Made by a program: the position numbers and the translations under genes
Notes under the pieces: generated by a model
The model's input: only the letters and a program-made list of their open reading frames with translations
Told to the model about the DNA's origin: nothing
The model's database searches: none
Assembly (NCBI GenBank): GCA_021396245.1
Contig: WNYE01000055.1
Location: 1-64,000, forward strand
From: Sporothrix humicola
Taxonomy: Eukaryota; Ascomycota; Sordariomycetes; Ophiostomatales; Ophiostomataceae
Direction: 5' to 3'
DNA length: 64,000 nucleotides
Shown here: positions 11,205-22,511 of the stretch, piece after piece
How positions within the stretch are numbered: position 1 is the stretch's first letter
How the letters are laid out: the number at the start of each line of letters is the position of its first letter

Positions 11205-13616
11205 GACATTCAATTTGAAGAGGGCCTTCTGGTGTACACCATGATGAGAGCGCTTTAGGCCTGCGCAGGGTGAAGCCACACGTGGGCGTTGATTAAAAGA
11301 AAGTGAAAGATTGCGAGAAGAGACGAGGTCGAGAGAAAACCAATCGAAATGAAATTGACAAGTCGCGGTCGCGCGTCTAAAGGCTATCTAGGGACGAGGA
11401 AGATTCCAGGCCCCCAAAACAGCAAGAGTAATTGTTCGCGTCGATGTCGAGGTCGAGGTCGAAAGACGATAGCCAAAAGCGAGAACAAGGTGGAGAGCGA
11501 GAACGAGTTTCAAGGAGCGCGCGACCAAAACAAACGCCCTGAAAAGCGGTGTTCGCGATCGGACTAAGGATGGAATGGAAAGGAAAGATGAAATGTCGTG
11601 GAAGACAGGTCGCCGCGATGGCGTAAGGATGGCGAAAGGATGGAGACCGAGATAGAGATTTTTGTCGTTATGCGAAATGGGGAGCGAAAGAAGGAAAATG
11701 AAGAGTGAGAGGGAGAGGAGGGAAGATCGAGGAAACCGCCACACAAGCAAGGAAATCCACCCCCAGTTGCAAATTTGGCTGGTGTTTTGACTGGGCTGGC
11801 TGGTCGTGTCTTAAGAGTAGGGCTCCTTGGCTGCCGTCTGCTAGGATAGTGTGGGAAGGCGGGAAAGGAGAGGGGCGACAATGGCTGATCAAAGAAGGAG
11901 GGCTGTAGGAGGGCAGGAGTACAGTCAGATCACACACGAAGCAGAAAGCAGCCAGCAGCTGAGATACCCCCATGCAAGGCAGTTGAGCCAGTACTCTAGG
12001 CAATCTCAGTGCCCGAATTAAGCCAAAATGGGGAGAGAGGTCCTGCCGAATTCAAAAGCCTGCCGCTCTTTCCTTCAAAAACAACACGAGTATTGTAAAC
12101 AAGCAGTATGAGGAAGGAGCAATGGGTGTGAACAGGCCAAAGCAAAACGAAGCAGCACGCATGGCTAAGCCAAGGCAACGGTCGATAATTACAGAACAGA
12201 AGACAGACAAGGAAGGCACGACCGTCGACTCGAAAGGCGGATCAAAATGGAAGGCGCACTGGACGTAACACAACAGCGAAGAAGATTGAAGAAGTCGCCT
12301 AAAAAAGAGTGAGCCTTCCTCGTTTCTTCACGAGGCAACAGCGACGTTTGGGCCCATGAGACTCTGTCAGATCCAAAGGCACGAGAGTTAGCTGGCATTT
12401 TAGGGGCAAAAGTTCCCCTTGCCGAGTGCAGGCAGGGGCGATTACTGGCGCTATTTGTTTGTCTTGGGCGGAGACTCACCTTTCTTGCACTCATCCAGCT
12501 CCTGTATCCATTGCAAGCAGCTGCCTGTTCCGCCGCCTAAGAGTCTGATCGCCGCCAACGCTGATTGGGCTCTATGGCCTAGTAACGGCGGGGCGAACAG
12601 CGACTCTTAAACGCGTTCAACCTCCTGTCTCCTGCTTGTTGCCCCATCCTTCCTGCCTTCTTGCTCTCCCCTTTCTTTTTGAATATAAAAGTGGGTCTTA
12701 TGTAGAGCGAGTGATTGGTCTGACACCTGCCTTCTGGTTCGTGTTTGAATAGCACAGTAAAATAACACTAGTGTCTAGCGCGGATTTGCGTATGTATACT
12801 TATAGAAAGCCAAATTCTGCAGTGAAAAGCGTGTCCTTAATGTATACAGTGCATATGCAGCTAATCTGCCGCTTTAAACAGTACGCTCGGTACTTTGGGC
12901 AGCTCTTTGTCTATTTTTGCTGTGAGCACTCTTGCTTCGCTCTTTCCCGGCAGGTAAGATATGATCTCGGCTTGCATCGCAAGAAATTAAAGAATCAACG
13001 CGAAAAAAGGAAGGCTCCCGTTTGCACATTCACGGTTCTCTTCATTTTGCATCCTCGTCAAGAACCACAAAAGGGTAGCATCTTTTGTTTGGACCCGCCA
13101 TCAGACAAGATTAAAACTGCGCCCCCCTGTTCTTCGACCTACTTAGCTCCTGCGCGGCCGCGACGATCGCGCGACGGGCAATTAGCACGCTATTTTTCAC
13201 CTTTGCTTCCCTATCGCTCTGTGCTTTCCTTCGTGCCAAAAGACCACCAGAAGAACACGTTGGCACGTTCTCACCTGGCAAACATCCACAGCTCCATCCA
13301 AATCCTATCAAGACTGTGCATTTGCATCGCGTGCTGTTGCAGAAGGTCAAGACAACAGGTGGGATTCCGCGCGGCTACTCCTCTTCTTACCTGCTTCTCT
13401 TTGAGGCTTTGAGGCTTTGATCAGCTGCTGATCCACAACTTGAGCCATTCACAGCAGGGCGCTTCGATGCACAAAGTCTTCCGGCCTGCAGCTATCTCGT
13501 GACCACATGACACCATTAACGACTATCTCTCGGCCGTTGGCTTGGTCTTGATTTCCAACCAGCCCTGTTGTCAAAGACAAACTTGCAAGAAACAACGAAA
13601 CATTCTTATCGCTACC
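11205..13616. promoter_or_regulatory. Divergent intergenic region, 2.4 kb
   Basis: This region separates the divergently transcribed ankyrin gene (-) and ALKBH6-like gene (+), so it should hold both promoters. Bases about 11,345-11,750 are purine-rich on plus, which means CT-rich on the minus strand, as expected for the ankyrin-gene 5' leader. A short GAGGTC-type repetition lies near 11,440-11,460. An open frame at 12771-13412 shows no domain or plausible composition, and I do not call it a gene. Confidence 0.5.
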
Positions 13617-14616
13617 ATGGCTGAACCAACACCACAACCACAACCACAAACCCTCCCATCAACCCAGCTGTCACTACCAGCGGCTCTGGACACGGTGCAG
13701 ATCCAGGATTTGCCTGCAACAGCCTTCTACATTAGCAACTTTATCACAGAAGAGGAAGAGCGGCAGATTCTCCAAAGGGTAAGCGGCTCTGTGACGCAGC
13801 GATAATGTGATAGCCACAGCCTTGTGCTGACAACTGTGGTTCCGTTTCTCTCCTCTCCTCACTCCTCAGGTCGAAGCTGCACCAAAGCCAAGATGGAAAC
13901 AGCTCTCCCACCGCCGCCTGCAAACATGGCCGTCCGATCTTCTTCACGATAAGCTTCTCGATGCGCCGTTGCCGCCATGGCTCGTCGACCCCGTCATCAC
14001 GCGGCTCCTCACCATTCCTGTCAAGTCCGGCAGGAATGACGACGATGGAGGGAATGCCGAACGTGAGCGTGACAACATATTCTCCGACAGCCCACACAAA
14101 CGTCCAAATCATGTCCTCATCAACGAATATCCGCCTGGCGTAGGAATCATGCCGCACAAGGTGGGTTATACTTTGTACAATGCTTGAAGGATGTGGGAGT
14201 ACGGAGCACAGTTCGCGTGGGCTCACACTCAAATGGTGCTGTGTCTCTAGGACGGTTCGGCATACCACCCCGTAGTCTGCACCGTAAGTCTGGGCGCGAG
14301 CCTCTGCCTGAATATCTTCAAGAACAACGAGGACGGCACACTGCATACCGAACCGGTAGCCCGAATCCTCCAAGAACCACGTAGTCTTTTGATCACCACC
14401 GACAACCTCTACACCGATTACCTGCACGGCATAGCCGATATCGAGAAGGATGTTGATTTGACGGAGTCGACCATCGCCAACTGGGACTTGCTGCGGTCGA
14501 AAGAACCGTTTGCCTCTGGTCAAAATGCACGAGAGACACGCGTCAGCTTGACATATCGAGATGTATTGAAGGTATCGAAGCTAGGGAACAAGTTCGGGAT
14601 GTTCAAGCGGTCATGA
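13617..14616 (+). CDS. ALKBH6-like Fe(II)/2-oxoglutarate dioxygenase
   Basis: Three exons (13617-13778, 13870-14160, 14251-14616) encode 272 residues, typical of the AlkB homologue 6 group, small dioxygenases related to DNA/RNA demethylases. The first part contains FYISNFITEEEERQIL, the usual AlkB entry segment. The iron-binding H-x-D is formed across the second intron: MPHK ends exon 2 and DGSAYHP begins exon 3, giving H150 and D152. The distal histidine is probably H210 in LYTDYLHGI. The Arg residues in RETRVSLTYRDV near 245-255 fit the 2-oxoglutarate-binding end. Introns use GTAAGC and GTGGGT donors and CAG/TAG acceptors, all phase 0. It converges on the reductase gene with 48 bp between stop codons. 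The substrate is not settled for this subgroup as far as I know. Confidence 0.92.
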
Positions 14617-14664
14617 TCCGATAAGGGACCCGTCTCAGAACACCTACAGGCCGGCCCTGCGAGT

Positions 14665-15807
14665 TCAGAAAACAAACGGAAGCATCCTCCATTTCTGGGC
14701 CACCCGCTCTGCACCAAACTTTTCGCTGTACCACTGCTTAGTACGGTCTGCCGTGACGCCAAGGTTGACGACAACAAAGACAAGAGACGACAGAACCGTC
14801 CGGTTCATAAGCCGGCCCTCCGGCGCAGTTACAAGAGACAGCGCAACATAGAGGAAGAACTCGCAGGTATAGTGCGGGCAGACGAAATAGCGGAAGAGAC
14901 CCTCGTCAGATAGCGAGTATTTCTTGAGGCCTGCAAGATGGACATGGCACCAATATTGGCCCACCCATGCCATGAGGAAAAGAGGTGTTCCAACAGCAAT
15001 TTTCACTATGGTCTCTTTAGATATAGGTGAAAATGGCGCTGAAGATGTCGAGGCAAGGATGGCTTCTATAAGTGAAAATATTATTAGCGAACGGCCAAAG
15101 ATGGAACCAAGAAACCTGTAGGAAGTGTGGCCCTGAAACATACGTGAACCTTCAACCCATACCACGACGCTCATAATGGCATAGTATGCAAGGCCCAACA
15201 AAAACTGCGCTGCATTCATCTTGGCCTTGGATGGCTTGAAGACGGCAACACACTCATAGAGCCGGCGGCCAGCCTGGAGTCCCTCGAGCACAACGACGAC
15301 GGCCACTTGGGCAAAGGCCATGGACGGCGCGGATGTCGATGGCCGCACAACATGAGATGACTGCTGGCTCATCAAGATATAGCCAAAGAGACCGCCTGGT
15401 GACTTGAAGGCTCCGCCCGCCTGTCTCCAAGACCACCACTGTCCAACCCAGTAGGCGGAGCAAATGAGGTAAAACACGTAGAAGCCGACAAACCACGAGT
15501 GCGGCACCTGAAGCCGTGATACAACGGCAGCGACTGTCCGTTCCAGGAGATTTGGCTCCGGCACAGGTACAGTGCTGTCCTTCTTGTCTTCTGCATTCGC
15601 TTGTGTGTCTGTAGCGGCGCTATTGCTGTCCCGCGCGCCGTAGTCAAGCAGGAGCTTTCGTGTGGCCGCCGGTAAAAGATTGAGTGCCAGGACAGAGGCA
15701 GCGAGCCCAACAAGGGACGCCTGGCACAGGTTGGCGGGAGATATTGAGGTGGCCGCCGCACCAAGAGGCGTGAGACTGGCCGAGAGGACACGAGATCCCA
15801 GAGACAT
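14665..15807 (-). CDS. Polyprenol reductase, Dfg10/SRD5A3 family
   Basis: An uninterrupted 380-residue membrane protein ends in the C-terminal domain of steroid 5-alpha-reductase family enzymes. The signature region reads FVCPHYTCEFFLYVALSL near residues 305-325 and then NLGVTADRTKQWYSEKFG before the C-terminus. Hydrophobic segments run through the protein, with one at the N-terminus. Fungal Dfg10 is known to reduce polyprenol towards dolichol in the ER for protein N-glycosylation. More recent work on human SRD5A3 places the step within a polyprenal/dolichal cycle. A roughly 50-residue polar insert (about 55-90) separates the first membrane segment from the rest. The stop is 48 bp from the stop of the convergent ALKBH6-like gene, so the two 3' UTRs probably overlap. 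Confidence 0.88.
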   Translation of the reverse strand: MSLGSRVLSASLTPLGAAATSISPANLCQASLVGLAASVLALNLLPAATRKLLLDYGARDSNSAATDTQANAEDKKDSTVPVPEPNLLERTVAAVVSRLQVPHSWFVGFYVFYLICSAYWVGQWWSWRQAGGAFKSPGGLFGYILMSQQSSHVVRPSTSAPSMAFAQVAVVVVLEGLQAGRRLYECVAVFKPSKAKMNAAQFLLGLAYYAIMSVVVWVEGSRMFQGHTSYRFLGSIFGRSLIIFSLIEAILASTSSAPFSPISKETIVKIAVGTPLFLMAWVGQYWCHVHLAGLKKYSLSDEGLFRYFVCPHYTCEFFLYVALSLVTAPEGRLMNRTVLSSLVFVVVNLGVTADRTKQWYSEKFGAERVAQKWRMLPFVF

Positions 15808-16479
15808 CGTGTTCGTCTGCTCAGGTGCAAGACAATCGGCGACCCGTTGTGTAAAGTCTGAGGGCTAATACGCGTCCTGGTGTGTTTGAGGAAAGAACCT
15901 TTGCGTCCCACTTGTTCAAGGTGAAATTCAAGCATCCCCTGACAGAGAAAGCTTCAGCCTCGGTGTAATATTCAGTACACATGGCAAGACCCGCCCACAA
16001 TTGCAGGCTAAGTCAGCATCGAGCATGCAGCCATCGTCCCTTCCATTCTATCAAACGCCAAAATAGAAGTAGCGCATATGAAGCAGGAACAGTTGCATCG
16101 AAGGCCCAATTCCAAAATGACACCCATCGTTCTTGCCTTTTGATGCTGACTTTTTGCGAGCCTTGTGCCCTCAGCCGGATTCGCTGCCCGTTTTACCTGT
16201 TCCAGCCAAGCTAACAGGTGCATTTACAGGCACCGTCGGGAAGACATACCCCACGCTAGCGAAGCGAGCGAAGCTCTCCAAACACACGCGGGGCATTCTG
16301 GGGAGCAAGTCCATGCCGACGTTCCCCCGGTCTTGCGATATCGTCTCCCACCTCCGCTCTCTTTTTCTGCGGCTTCTTATATAGCGCAAGCTTTCCTCCT
16401 CTCTTTTATCTTTTTCCTAAGAGACCATAAACTTGCCCTCAAGCTACGGCACATACGTCACCCACATTTATATCTCGAC
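15808..16479. promoter_or_regulatory. Bidirectional promoter region, reductase / esterase
   Basis: This 672-bp region separates two divergent starts (15807 minus, 16480 plus). The part just before 16,480 is CT-rich. The reading frame of the esterase is open upstream to 16,165, but that segment lacks conserved sequence and I treat it as leader. No separate gene is seen. Confidence 0.55.
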
Positions 16480-17289
16480 ATGGCTGCACCTTATCCTCAG
16501 ATCGTCCTCTTCGGCGACTCTCTCTTTCAGGGCGCACCGAACACTCAGGACGGCTTCTCTCTCCAGGCCGCTCTTGAGGCACATGGCATCCGTCGCTACG
16601 ATATCGTCAACCGCGGCCTCTCCGGATACAACACCTCCCAGGCACTCCGCGTGCTGCCCAGCGTCTTCCCTCTTCCTCCCTCTGAGCCGTCGCCTTTCAC
16701 GCCCAAGATCGCCGTCCTCGTCGTCCTGCTCGGTGCCAACGATGCTGCCCAGCAAGCAACTAAAGACAATCAGCATGTCGACCTGGAGGAGTACGAGGTC
16801 AACCTCAAGGCCATCATCACCCACCCTAACATCCAGGCCCATAATCCCGGCAAGATCCTGGTCGTGACACCTCCGCCGGTCGACGCCATCCGCCTGAACG
16901 AGTTCGAGCGCCTCAACGGCTTTGCACGCCCCGACGGCAAGACGTCTCGTGAGGCACGCATCTCTGCACAATACTCTGAGGCGGCACGCCGTGTGGCCAA
17001 GTCTGTGCCCAATGCCGCTGTCGTCGATCTGCACAAGGCCATGATGGACCTTGCCGCTTCACGCACAGCAGGCTTCGATCCCAACAGTGGTGTTGTGCTC
17101 GGTGACGAGGCGGGCGGCCAGAGAGGTTACCTAGCTAACCTGCTGACCGACGGTTTGCACCTGACCGGTGAGGGCTACCGGGTCCTCTTTGAGGAGCTGC
17201 GGCCGCATATCGATCCGCCGAACCCTAGCGAGACCATGGAGGGCTGGGCCTATCCCGAGTGGCGGGTGGCTCCGTGGTTGGAGAAGTAG
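16480..17289 (+). CDS. IAH1: SGNH/GDSL esterase, isoamyl acetate-hydrolysing Iah1 type
   Basis: One exon of 269 residues. The catalytic Ser lies in block I, FGDSLFQG (S14). The block II glycine is in GLSGYNTSQAL, the block III Asn in GANDAA (N87), and the C-terminal Asp/His pair in DGLHLTGEGY (D224, H227). This is the complete SGNH catalytic set and spacing of the Iah1-like family, which hydrolyses short-chain acetate esters. There is no signal peptide, so a cytosolic enzyme is expected. The start MAAPYPQIVLFGDS was chosen because it places GDS at residue 12, as in the family. Upstream in-frame sequence to 16,165 has no conserved features. The C-terminus PEWRVAPWLEK also resembles family members. 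The natural substrate in this organism is unknown. Confidence 0.93.
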   Translation: MAAPYPQIVLFGDSLFQGAPNTQDGFSLQAALEAHGIRRYDIVNRGLSGYNTSQALRVLPSVFPLPPSEPSPFTPKIAVLVVLLGANDAAQQATKDNQHVDLEEYEVNLKAIITHPNIQAHNPGKILVVTPPPVDAIRLNEFERLNGFARPDGKTSREARISAQYSEAARRVAKSVPNAAVVDLHKAMMDLAASRTAGFDPNSGVVLGDEAGGQRGYLANLLTDGLHLTGEGYRVLFEELRPHIDPPNPSETMEGWAYPEWRVAPWLEK

Positions 17290-18931
17290 GGATTGAGTGA
17301 GTGTATGTCGTAGATGGATGCGGTTTATGATATGCAATTATAGAATAGTTTAAATTTAAGTCTCATTTGGTCAAGTCCAACCAAGTCATGCCTGCCCCTG
17401 AAATGAGAGACAACTTTTGATAGCAAGTGCGGCCAAATGCGCCTTCTACTTTGGACGGACTTATGAGACACAGCTCCTGCCTCTTGCCTCTGCGTCCACT
17501 TCCACTTACACTCTCTCGCAGCCAATTACCTGGCAACGCGCCTAGCAACACGCGCTTTCCACAAACAGAAGGCGCTCGTAACACGCGGACGTTTAGCAGT
17601 AGCGGCCGTCTACCATGCCACTGTAGTTGCCTTAAGAAATCGTATTCCCGTCCGCCGCCCAATTATTTTTAATGGGAAAATCGCTGAAACCTGGAAAAAG
17701 TTCCGCCCATCGCAACGTCGACGGTATCATCTACAGACACGCATCCTTTCGTTCTCTCTCTCCTATCACTTCTCCCTTCCAATACTCGAATCCAAAGCAC
17801 CGTTTCTCGAGATATAGATCCGTGCACGCAAATCGCTACTCTTTTCTCTCTTCTGCAAGACACAGCTACTTTCACGCCTCTCGATATCCACCACATCAAC
17901 CTCGCCCCCCTTTTTCTCCTCCTCGCAGTGCATCGCTCTTGCCCGATTCTACGCTCGAATTCTCGAACAAATTCCATTCCTGCCTCCCTCCTGTCTCGGT
18001 CTCGGCCGCCCCTTCCCTCTCCATCTAGCCGATTGATCAGTACCGACGCCCTCGCCCCGATACACCGTCTACCGTTCAGGAAGGTCCGTCCCTTCTCCAG
18101 CCTTACAAAGACCTCCAGTCGCCCCTGCCTGCCTGAGCAATCTCAGTCCGATATCACGTCCTTGTCCTTTTGCGACACAACAACAAAAAGAACAGTCTCA
18201 ACCTTTCGCAATCACCTCCCACTTATTGCCTTCGATACTCGAGGCCATTCGATCAGATTCCTCTTCAGCAACTCAGCTTTGTACGACAATCGCCTCCCAC
18301 GCAACTGTCATCGTTTCACATTCCCTTCAAGAGGCCTTTGGTGTCGAGCGACGAGTTCTGCCTCCGCCAGACTCTTCCACTTCTACAACCACATAAGAAC
18401 GACAAATAAATATTCAAATACGATTCATCTCCCCCGATACAAAGCGCCATTTCACACCCGCAGATAAAGCTTTTCCACGTCCATTCCCGTCGGTGCGCGA
18501 TCACGAACGCTTGTTCTTCTATTCGACAGCGTCCGTGTGGTTTTTCAACAGCGTATCCCACCCACCACATTCTTCGATCAAGGTGTTTTCGATCCGGCTA
18601 TAGCAACGCGCCCGGTGCGTGTGTGGGCAGCAGATAAGGAGCGAGAGAAGGACCTGCATCTGTTCTTGCCGTGCTGTATTCCCAGCGTTACGGCTCTGTT
18701 GTACAGAATAGGAGACGCCTACGACGATACAAACGTGAAGCGAGAGCCGGCCAAAACTTAACGACGACAAGAAGACAAACGAACAATACACCTCGTGGAG
18801 AACCAACGCATTATCTCTGAGCTGACTCCAACCCTGGTCAACGACGCCGGTCGTCCTTCGATTTCTACGGCCATTTCCATTCACGACAGACGGCTCCCTC
18901 TCTTTCCACGTTCTCGTAGCCTGCTGTGGGC
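17290..18931. promoter_or_regulatory. 1.6-kb intergenic region with CT-rich leader
   Basis: After the esterase 3' end, bases about 17,720-18,480 are strongly CT-rich on the plus strand, as expected for the promoter and 5' leader of the gene starting at 18932. Open frames here (for example 17,928-18,467) consist of Ser/Arg/Pro-rich translation of the CT tract, with no domain. No gene is called. Confidence 0.5.
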
Positions 18932-21128
18932 ATGGATACTCGCTTCTTCGTGAGTCGTGAAGAGTTCCACAATGTCCAGATGGACGTCAGGCAGCTGCAA
19001 GCCGTCCAGTCAACCCAGATTGAGCGGATACAGCGCCTAGAAAAGCGCCACCAGGACGATGCGGCAATGCGGTCAGCCTGGTCTACCTCACCGTTCCCAA
19101 GCGCCTTGGTCGGCACGCCTCAGCATGGTACGCCCCCCTCCATACAGACTTTGCCCTATTGATCTTGAAGCTCTTTGCTAACAAACATACTTTTCAGGTC
19201 CCATGCGTATACCATCGACGGAGAACTTTGACCTCGACGAACAAAGCCAGACGTTAGGATCTTTACACCTCGAGCCCGACGATGAACCGATCCGGAGAGC
19301 AGCTGCGGCATCGCGTGCCAACAGCGTCCGCTTCGATGAGAGCGCAAACTTAGCCCAGAGTGGCCGAAGCTTTGGCGAGATGCCTTTTCGGCCAGGAAGC
19401 AGCCTTATGATGGAACGGTCACTTTCGCACAAGTCGGATGGCAGGCATAGCTCCGCAGGCCACTCCGTTCACTCTGTGCATTCTGCAGCATCTGGGCGGG
19501 GCAGCAGCATTGCCCTTGATACCAACTACATGACCGGTGGCCATGAGGACGACTCACCCATCGACATGCCAGAGCCACCACCGGTTTTCTTTGTTCTCGG
19601 CTCCGTTCCAGCCATTATCCGGTGCTGGCTTACCAAAGACTTTGCCAACAACACGCTTCTGTACGCTGCCGTTTGCACTGGGGCACAAAAATCGACCATC
19701 GATCTGTCTCTCGTCAAGGAGCTTGGCCTGGACGACCTTATCTATCGTGAGGTTGACAACTCGTTCAAGATCCACCTGCAAACGTACCTAGCGGAGGCCA
19801 TTCCTGCAACGAAGTCGGCGGATCCCGTCCCGCAGATTCCCTTCCTTGCTATTAATTTCGAAGTCGTCGGCTCGGAGCATGCAGCAGAGAACGACGGTGG
19901 CAAGGGCATCCGCATATTCATTGGCAGCGAGGTCCTCCGTGTCCACAGCGCCGATATCTTATTCTCACGAAATCTCCTGTCGGTGTACAGCAGTGAGCGA
20001 GAGAAGCTGAGCGTTCCCTTCGTGCGGCCTGAAAATGACGCCCTGTTTAAGAACCTCTGCACAGTGAGCGCTGTTCCAGGCCGGCCCAAGCTCAATGCCG
20101 CCGCCGCAGAATTTGTTTCTAGCGATGCCAAGTCCCGTGATAGCGTCAACGGTGCAGACGACGAGCACCAGCAAGACCACCTCGATCAATTCGACGATGA
20201 CCTGGATAGTCTACCAGGCGATGAACCTCGACACTTTGAGGGCCAACAAGAGCACAATGGTGACGCCCACGGGGGTATGCGCTTAACCAGGGGTCCACCT
20301 GGCTTACGGAGCATTACGACAGCCGTTGAAGGCGCCAATATTCTCAGCCCTGGAGCCGTCTCTCCAACGGCAACCCATCCTATCCCGCCTGCGAAGTGGC
20401 ACGGGGCAGCATCCGGCGCGCCCTCTGAGAACGGGGCCGACAGCGAAAAGCCGCCTCGGAACTCCACGAGCTCAGACTACTCCGGAAAGGAAGCTGGGCC
20501 CAGTGCTGGGCCTGGTACGGACGGTGGTCGCCGTGATGCGAGCGCGATCTGGGGCTCCTGGCGCCAAGGCGGATCCACAACAGGTAGCGACGGTGGACAC
20601 CGTGAGAGCGGCCCCCTGAGCGGGTATCAGCCAGCTGGACGTCCTCGGGCAATGAAGGTCCTCAAGCCAAAGGTCAGCAACGGATCGACATCTGCCCGCA
20701 CCGGGTCCGCATACGAGCCTCCCCCGCCCCCTCGCTCGAGCGGTGAACACCGCCGGAAGAGTCAAGGACCTTCTGGCGCGGCCGCCTCTGGAAATGAGGG
20801 CGGCAGTGCCAGTGGTGGAGGCAACAATGCGACCAGCGCGGGAGGAGGCAGCCACAACAACAGCGGCGGCGGCAGTGGTGCTACCACCGGGGGCAGCTCA
20901 GCACCCTCAAATGTCATCCGGTGGGAATCAAAGCGCAGCATCAGCAGTAGCAATGCGGCCGCGCTCCACGCTGGCAAGGAGAACAAGAGCCAGCAAGGCC
21001 TCGCTGCGCTTGAGGCCCGCAACAACTCGTCCTCGGCCACAACTCCCCGGACGTCGAACCCAGTCGGCGGTGCATCTGCGTTTGCCTGGATGAAATCGTC
21101 CAAGCCAAAGGCACCCGCAGCGGAATGA
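18932..21128 (+). CDS. Protein with retropepsin-like domain lacking the catalytic Asp
   Basis: Two exons (18932-19127 and 19198-21128; donor GTACGC, branch GCTAAC, acceptor CAG) encode 708 residues. Residues 1-55 look helical (MDTRFFVSREEFHNVQ onward). Residues 66-185 are Ser-rich and disordered. About 190-335 form the only folded-looking region, and about 350-708 are Gly/Ser/Pro/Asn-rich. The folded region resembles retropepsin/Ddi1-type aspartic protease domains. It has a strand followed by AAVCTGAQKSTIDLSLVKEL, where active enzymes have D-S/T-G-A, and a later IFIGSEVLRVHSADILFSRN segment matching the family's IxxGxDxLxxHxxxIDxxxN pattern. The catalytic Asp position is Cys225, so I predict no protease activity. 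Its function is unknown; a binding or scaffold role is guesswork. Confidence 0.8.
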
Positions 21129-21641
21129 GTTGGCGAGCATACAGTTTGATGCGGTAATCTCCCATTCTCGAACTCAGCATTATTATCGTATCACTACCGA
21201 GCAGGTCCATAGGGGTTTAGCTTTGGCGTTTATTAATGGGGTGTCTTCTTGCCCAGCTCCAAATCGGCTTTATACAGGGCCTGTCGGATGTCAACAAGGT
21301 GCTAATGGAGGAATATCTCGTGTGAGAATCGTGGTGGCAGGAACAGACGCCACGTTTGACTATGTGGGCAGCGTTAGTCCATAGACAGCGTATAGCTGAA
21401 CAGTTTATATCAAGAGGAACAGTTCCCCGGCGAGGCTCGGGATGTTGAGAAAATTATAAAAATGCCGCTTCTCGCCAACGGATGCAGGCCAAAAACACCA
21501 TAAAAAATGCAAATTTATAAAAAATCGATGTCCAATATGCTCATGTGAACAAATTCAAAATACCATACTATGTATATATACAAGATGCTCCATGCTTTTC
21601 ATACTAAGATGCATCACCACAAACAGTCCATACTCGTCGAC
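21129..21641. other. Convergent 3' ends
   Basis: These 513 bases lie between converging stops of the retropepsin-like gene (+) and the isochorismatase gene (-). The sequence becomes AT-rich from about 21,450 to 21,600, consistent with 3' UTRs and polyadenylation signals. No gene is seen. Confidence 0.6.
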
Positions 21642-22511
21642 CTAGATCTTCGACGACAGCAGCGACGACAGGGCTGTCTTGGTGTCGGCACTGGTGTCCT
21701 TCACCAGGCTAATAATGTTGCGGAACGCAGGGATGCCCGCGTCGCCCATCGTCTCGTACATCCAGCTCTCGGACGTTGTGATGGTCGCGCCCGCCGCCCG
21801 CAGCCGCGCCAGCGCAATCGGAACCTCCTCGCGGTTGCTCGACGACACGCCGTCCGCCAGCACGAACACCTTGTAGCCGGCGGCCAGCATATCCAGCGCC
21901 GTCTGCGTCACGCAAATGTGCGACTCGATGCCGACAATCACGACGGTCGACGTCGACGCCAGCTCGGGTGCCGAGGTGAAAGCGGCCTTGACGTCGGGGG
22001 TCCACATGCTGAACAGCGTCTTGTCGGCGTCGACAATCAGCTTGGCCTTGTCCGAGCCGGAAGCGGCATCGGTAGCATACAACGACGACAGCTCAGGGAC
22101 AGTCTCGCCGAGACGGGAGCGGTTCTGGGTCGTGACAACGACGGGAATGTCGAGGATGGCTGCGGCGCGGAGCACCTTGCGAGAGGTGAGGATCCTAGAG
22201 AGTCGGTTAGTGTCGGTCTTCGGCCTTCGGTCTGCGTCGGTAAACTACTGGGGGTACGCTTCAACATACACTTTGTCAAACTCGTGAATGGCATTGCGGA
22301 ACTTCTCCTGGATGTCGCAGACAAAGATGGCCGAGTTGGGCACACGGAGGGTCGACGCAGGCGCCATTGTGGCCGGAGTGCTGCTGGTGAAGCGGAAGGA
22401 GGTGTAGTGAGTGAGGTTGGTGCGCGGAAGGAAGGAGCGAGTGAGGAGGGAAGGGCCAGCAGCAGCAGCAAGTCGTTTTGAAAAGGTGGCAGAGGCAATC
22501 GACAGAGACAT
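21642..22511 (-). CDS. Isochorismatase-family hydrolase, ISOC2-like
   Basis: Two exons (22511-22270 and 22194-21642; donor GTATGT, acceptor CTCTAG) encode 264 residues. The catalytic triad of the cysteine-hydrolase family is visible: Asp in FVCDIQEKFRNAI near residue 67, Lys in DKTLFSMW, and Cys in GIESHICVTQTALDML. The overall layout is closer to human ISOC1/ISOC2 than to bacterial isochorismatases, so the true substrate is uncertain. The first 48 residues are basic and Ser/Thr/Ala-rich with no acids and look like a mitochondrial presequence. A second in-frame ATG at 22367 (MAPASTLRVP) has a much stronger context (CACAATGG) than the first (TTCATGT). Two products, mitochondrial and cytosolic, are therefore plausible by leaky scanning. 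Confidence 0.9.

Noticed and set aside
11205..11279. Upstream ATG adding 25 residues to the ankyrin protein
   Set aside because: The added residues are not distinctive and MDAQNASE looks like a natural start. The longer form remains possible.
16165..16479. In-frame 105-codon extension upstream of the esterase
   Set aside because: No conserved sequence. The GDSL block sits at the usual distance from the ATG at 16480.
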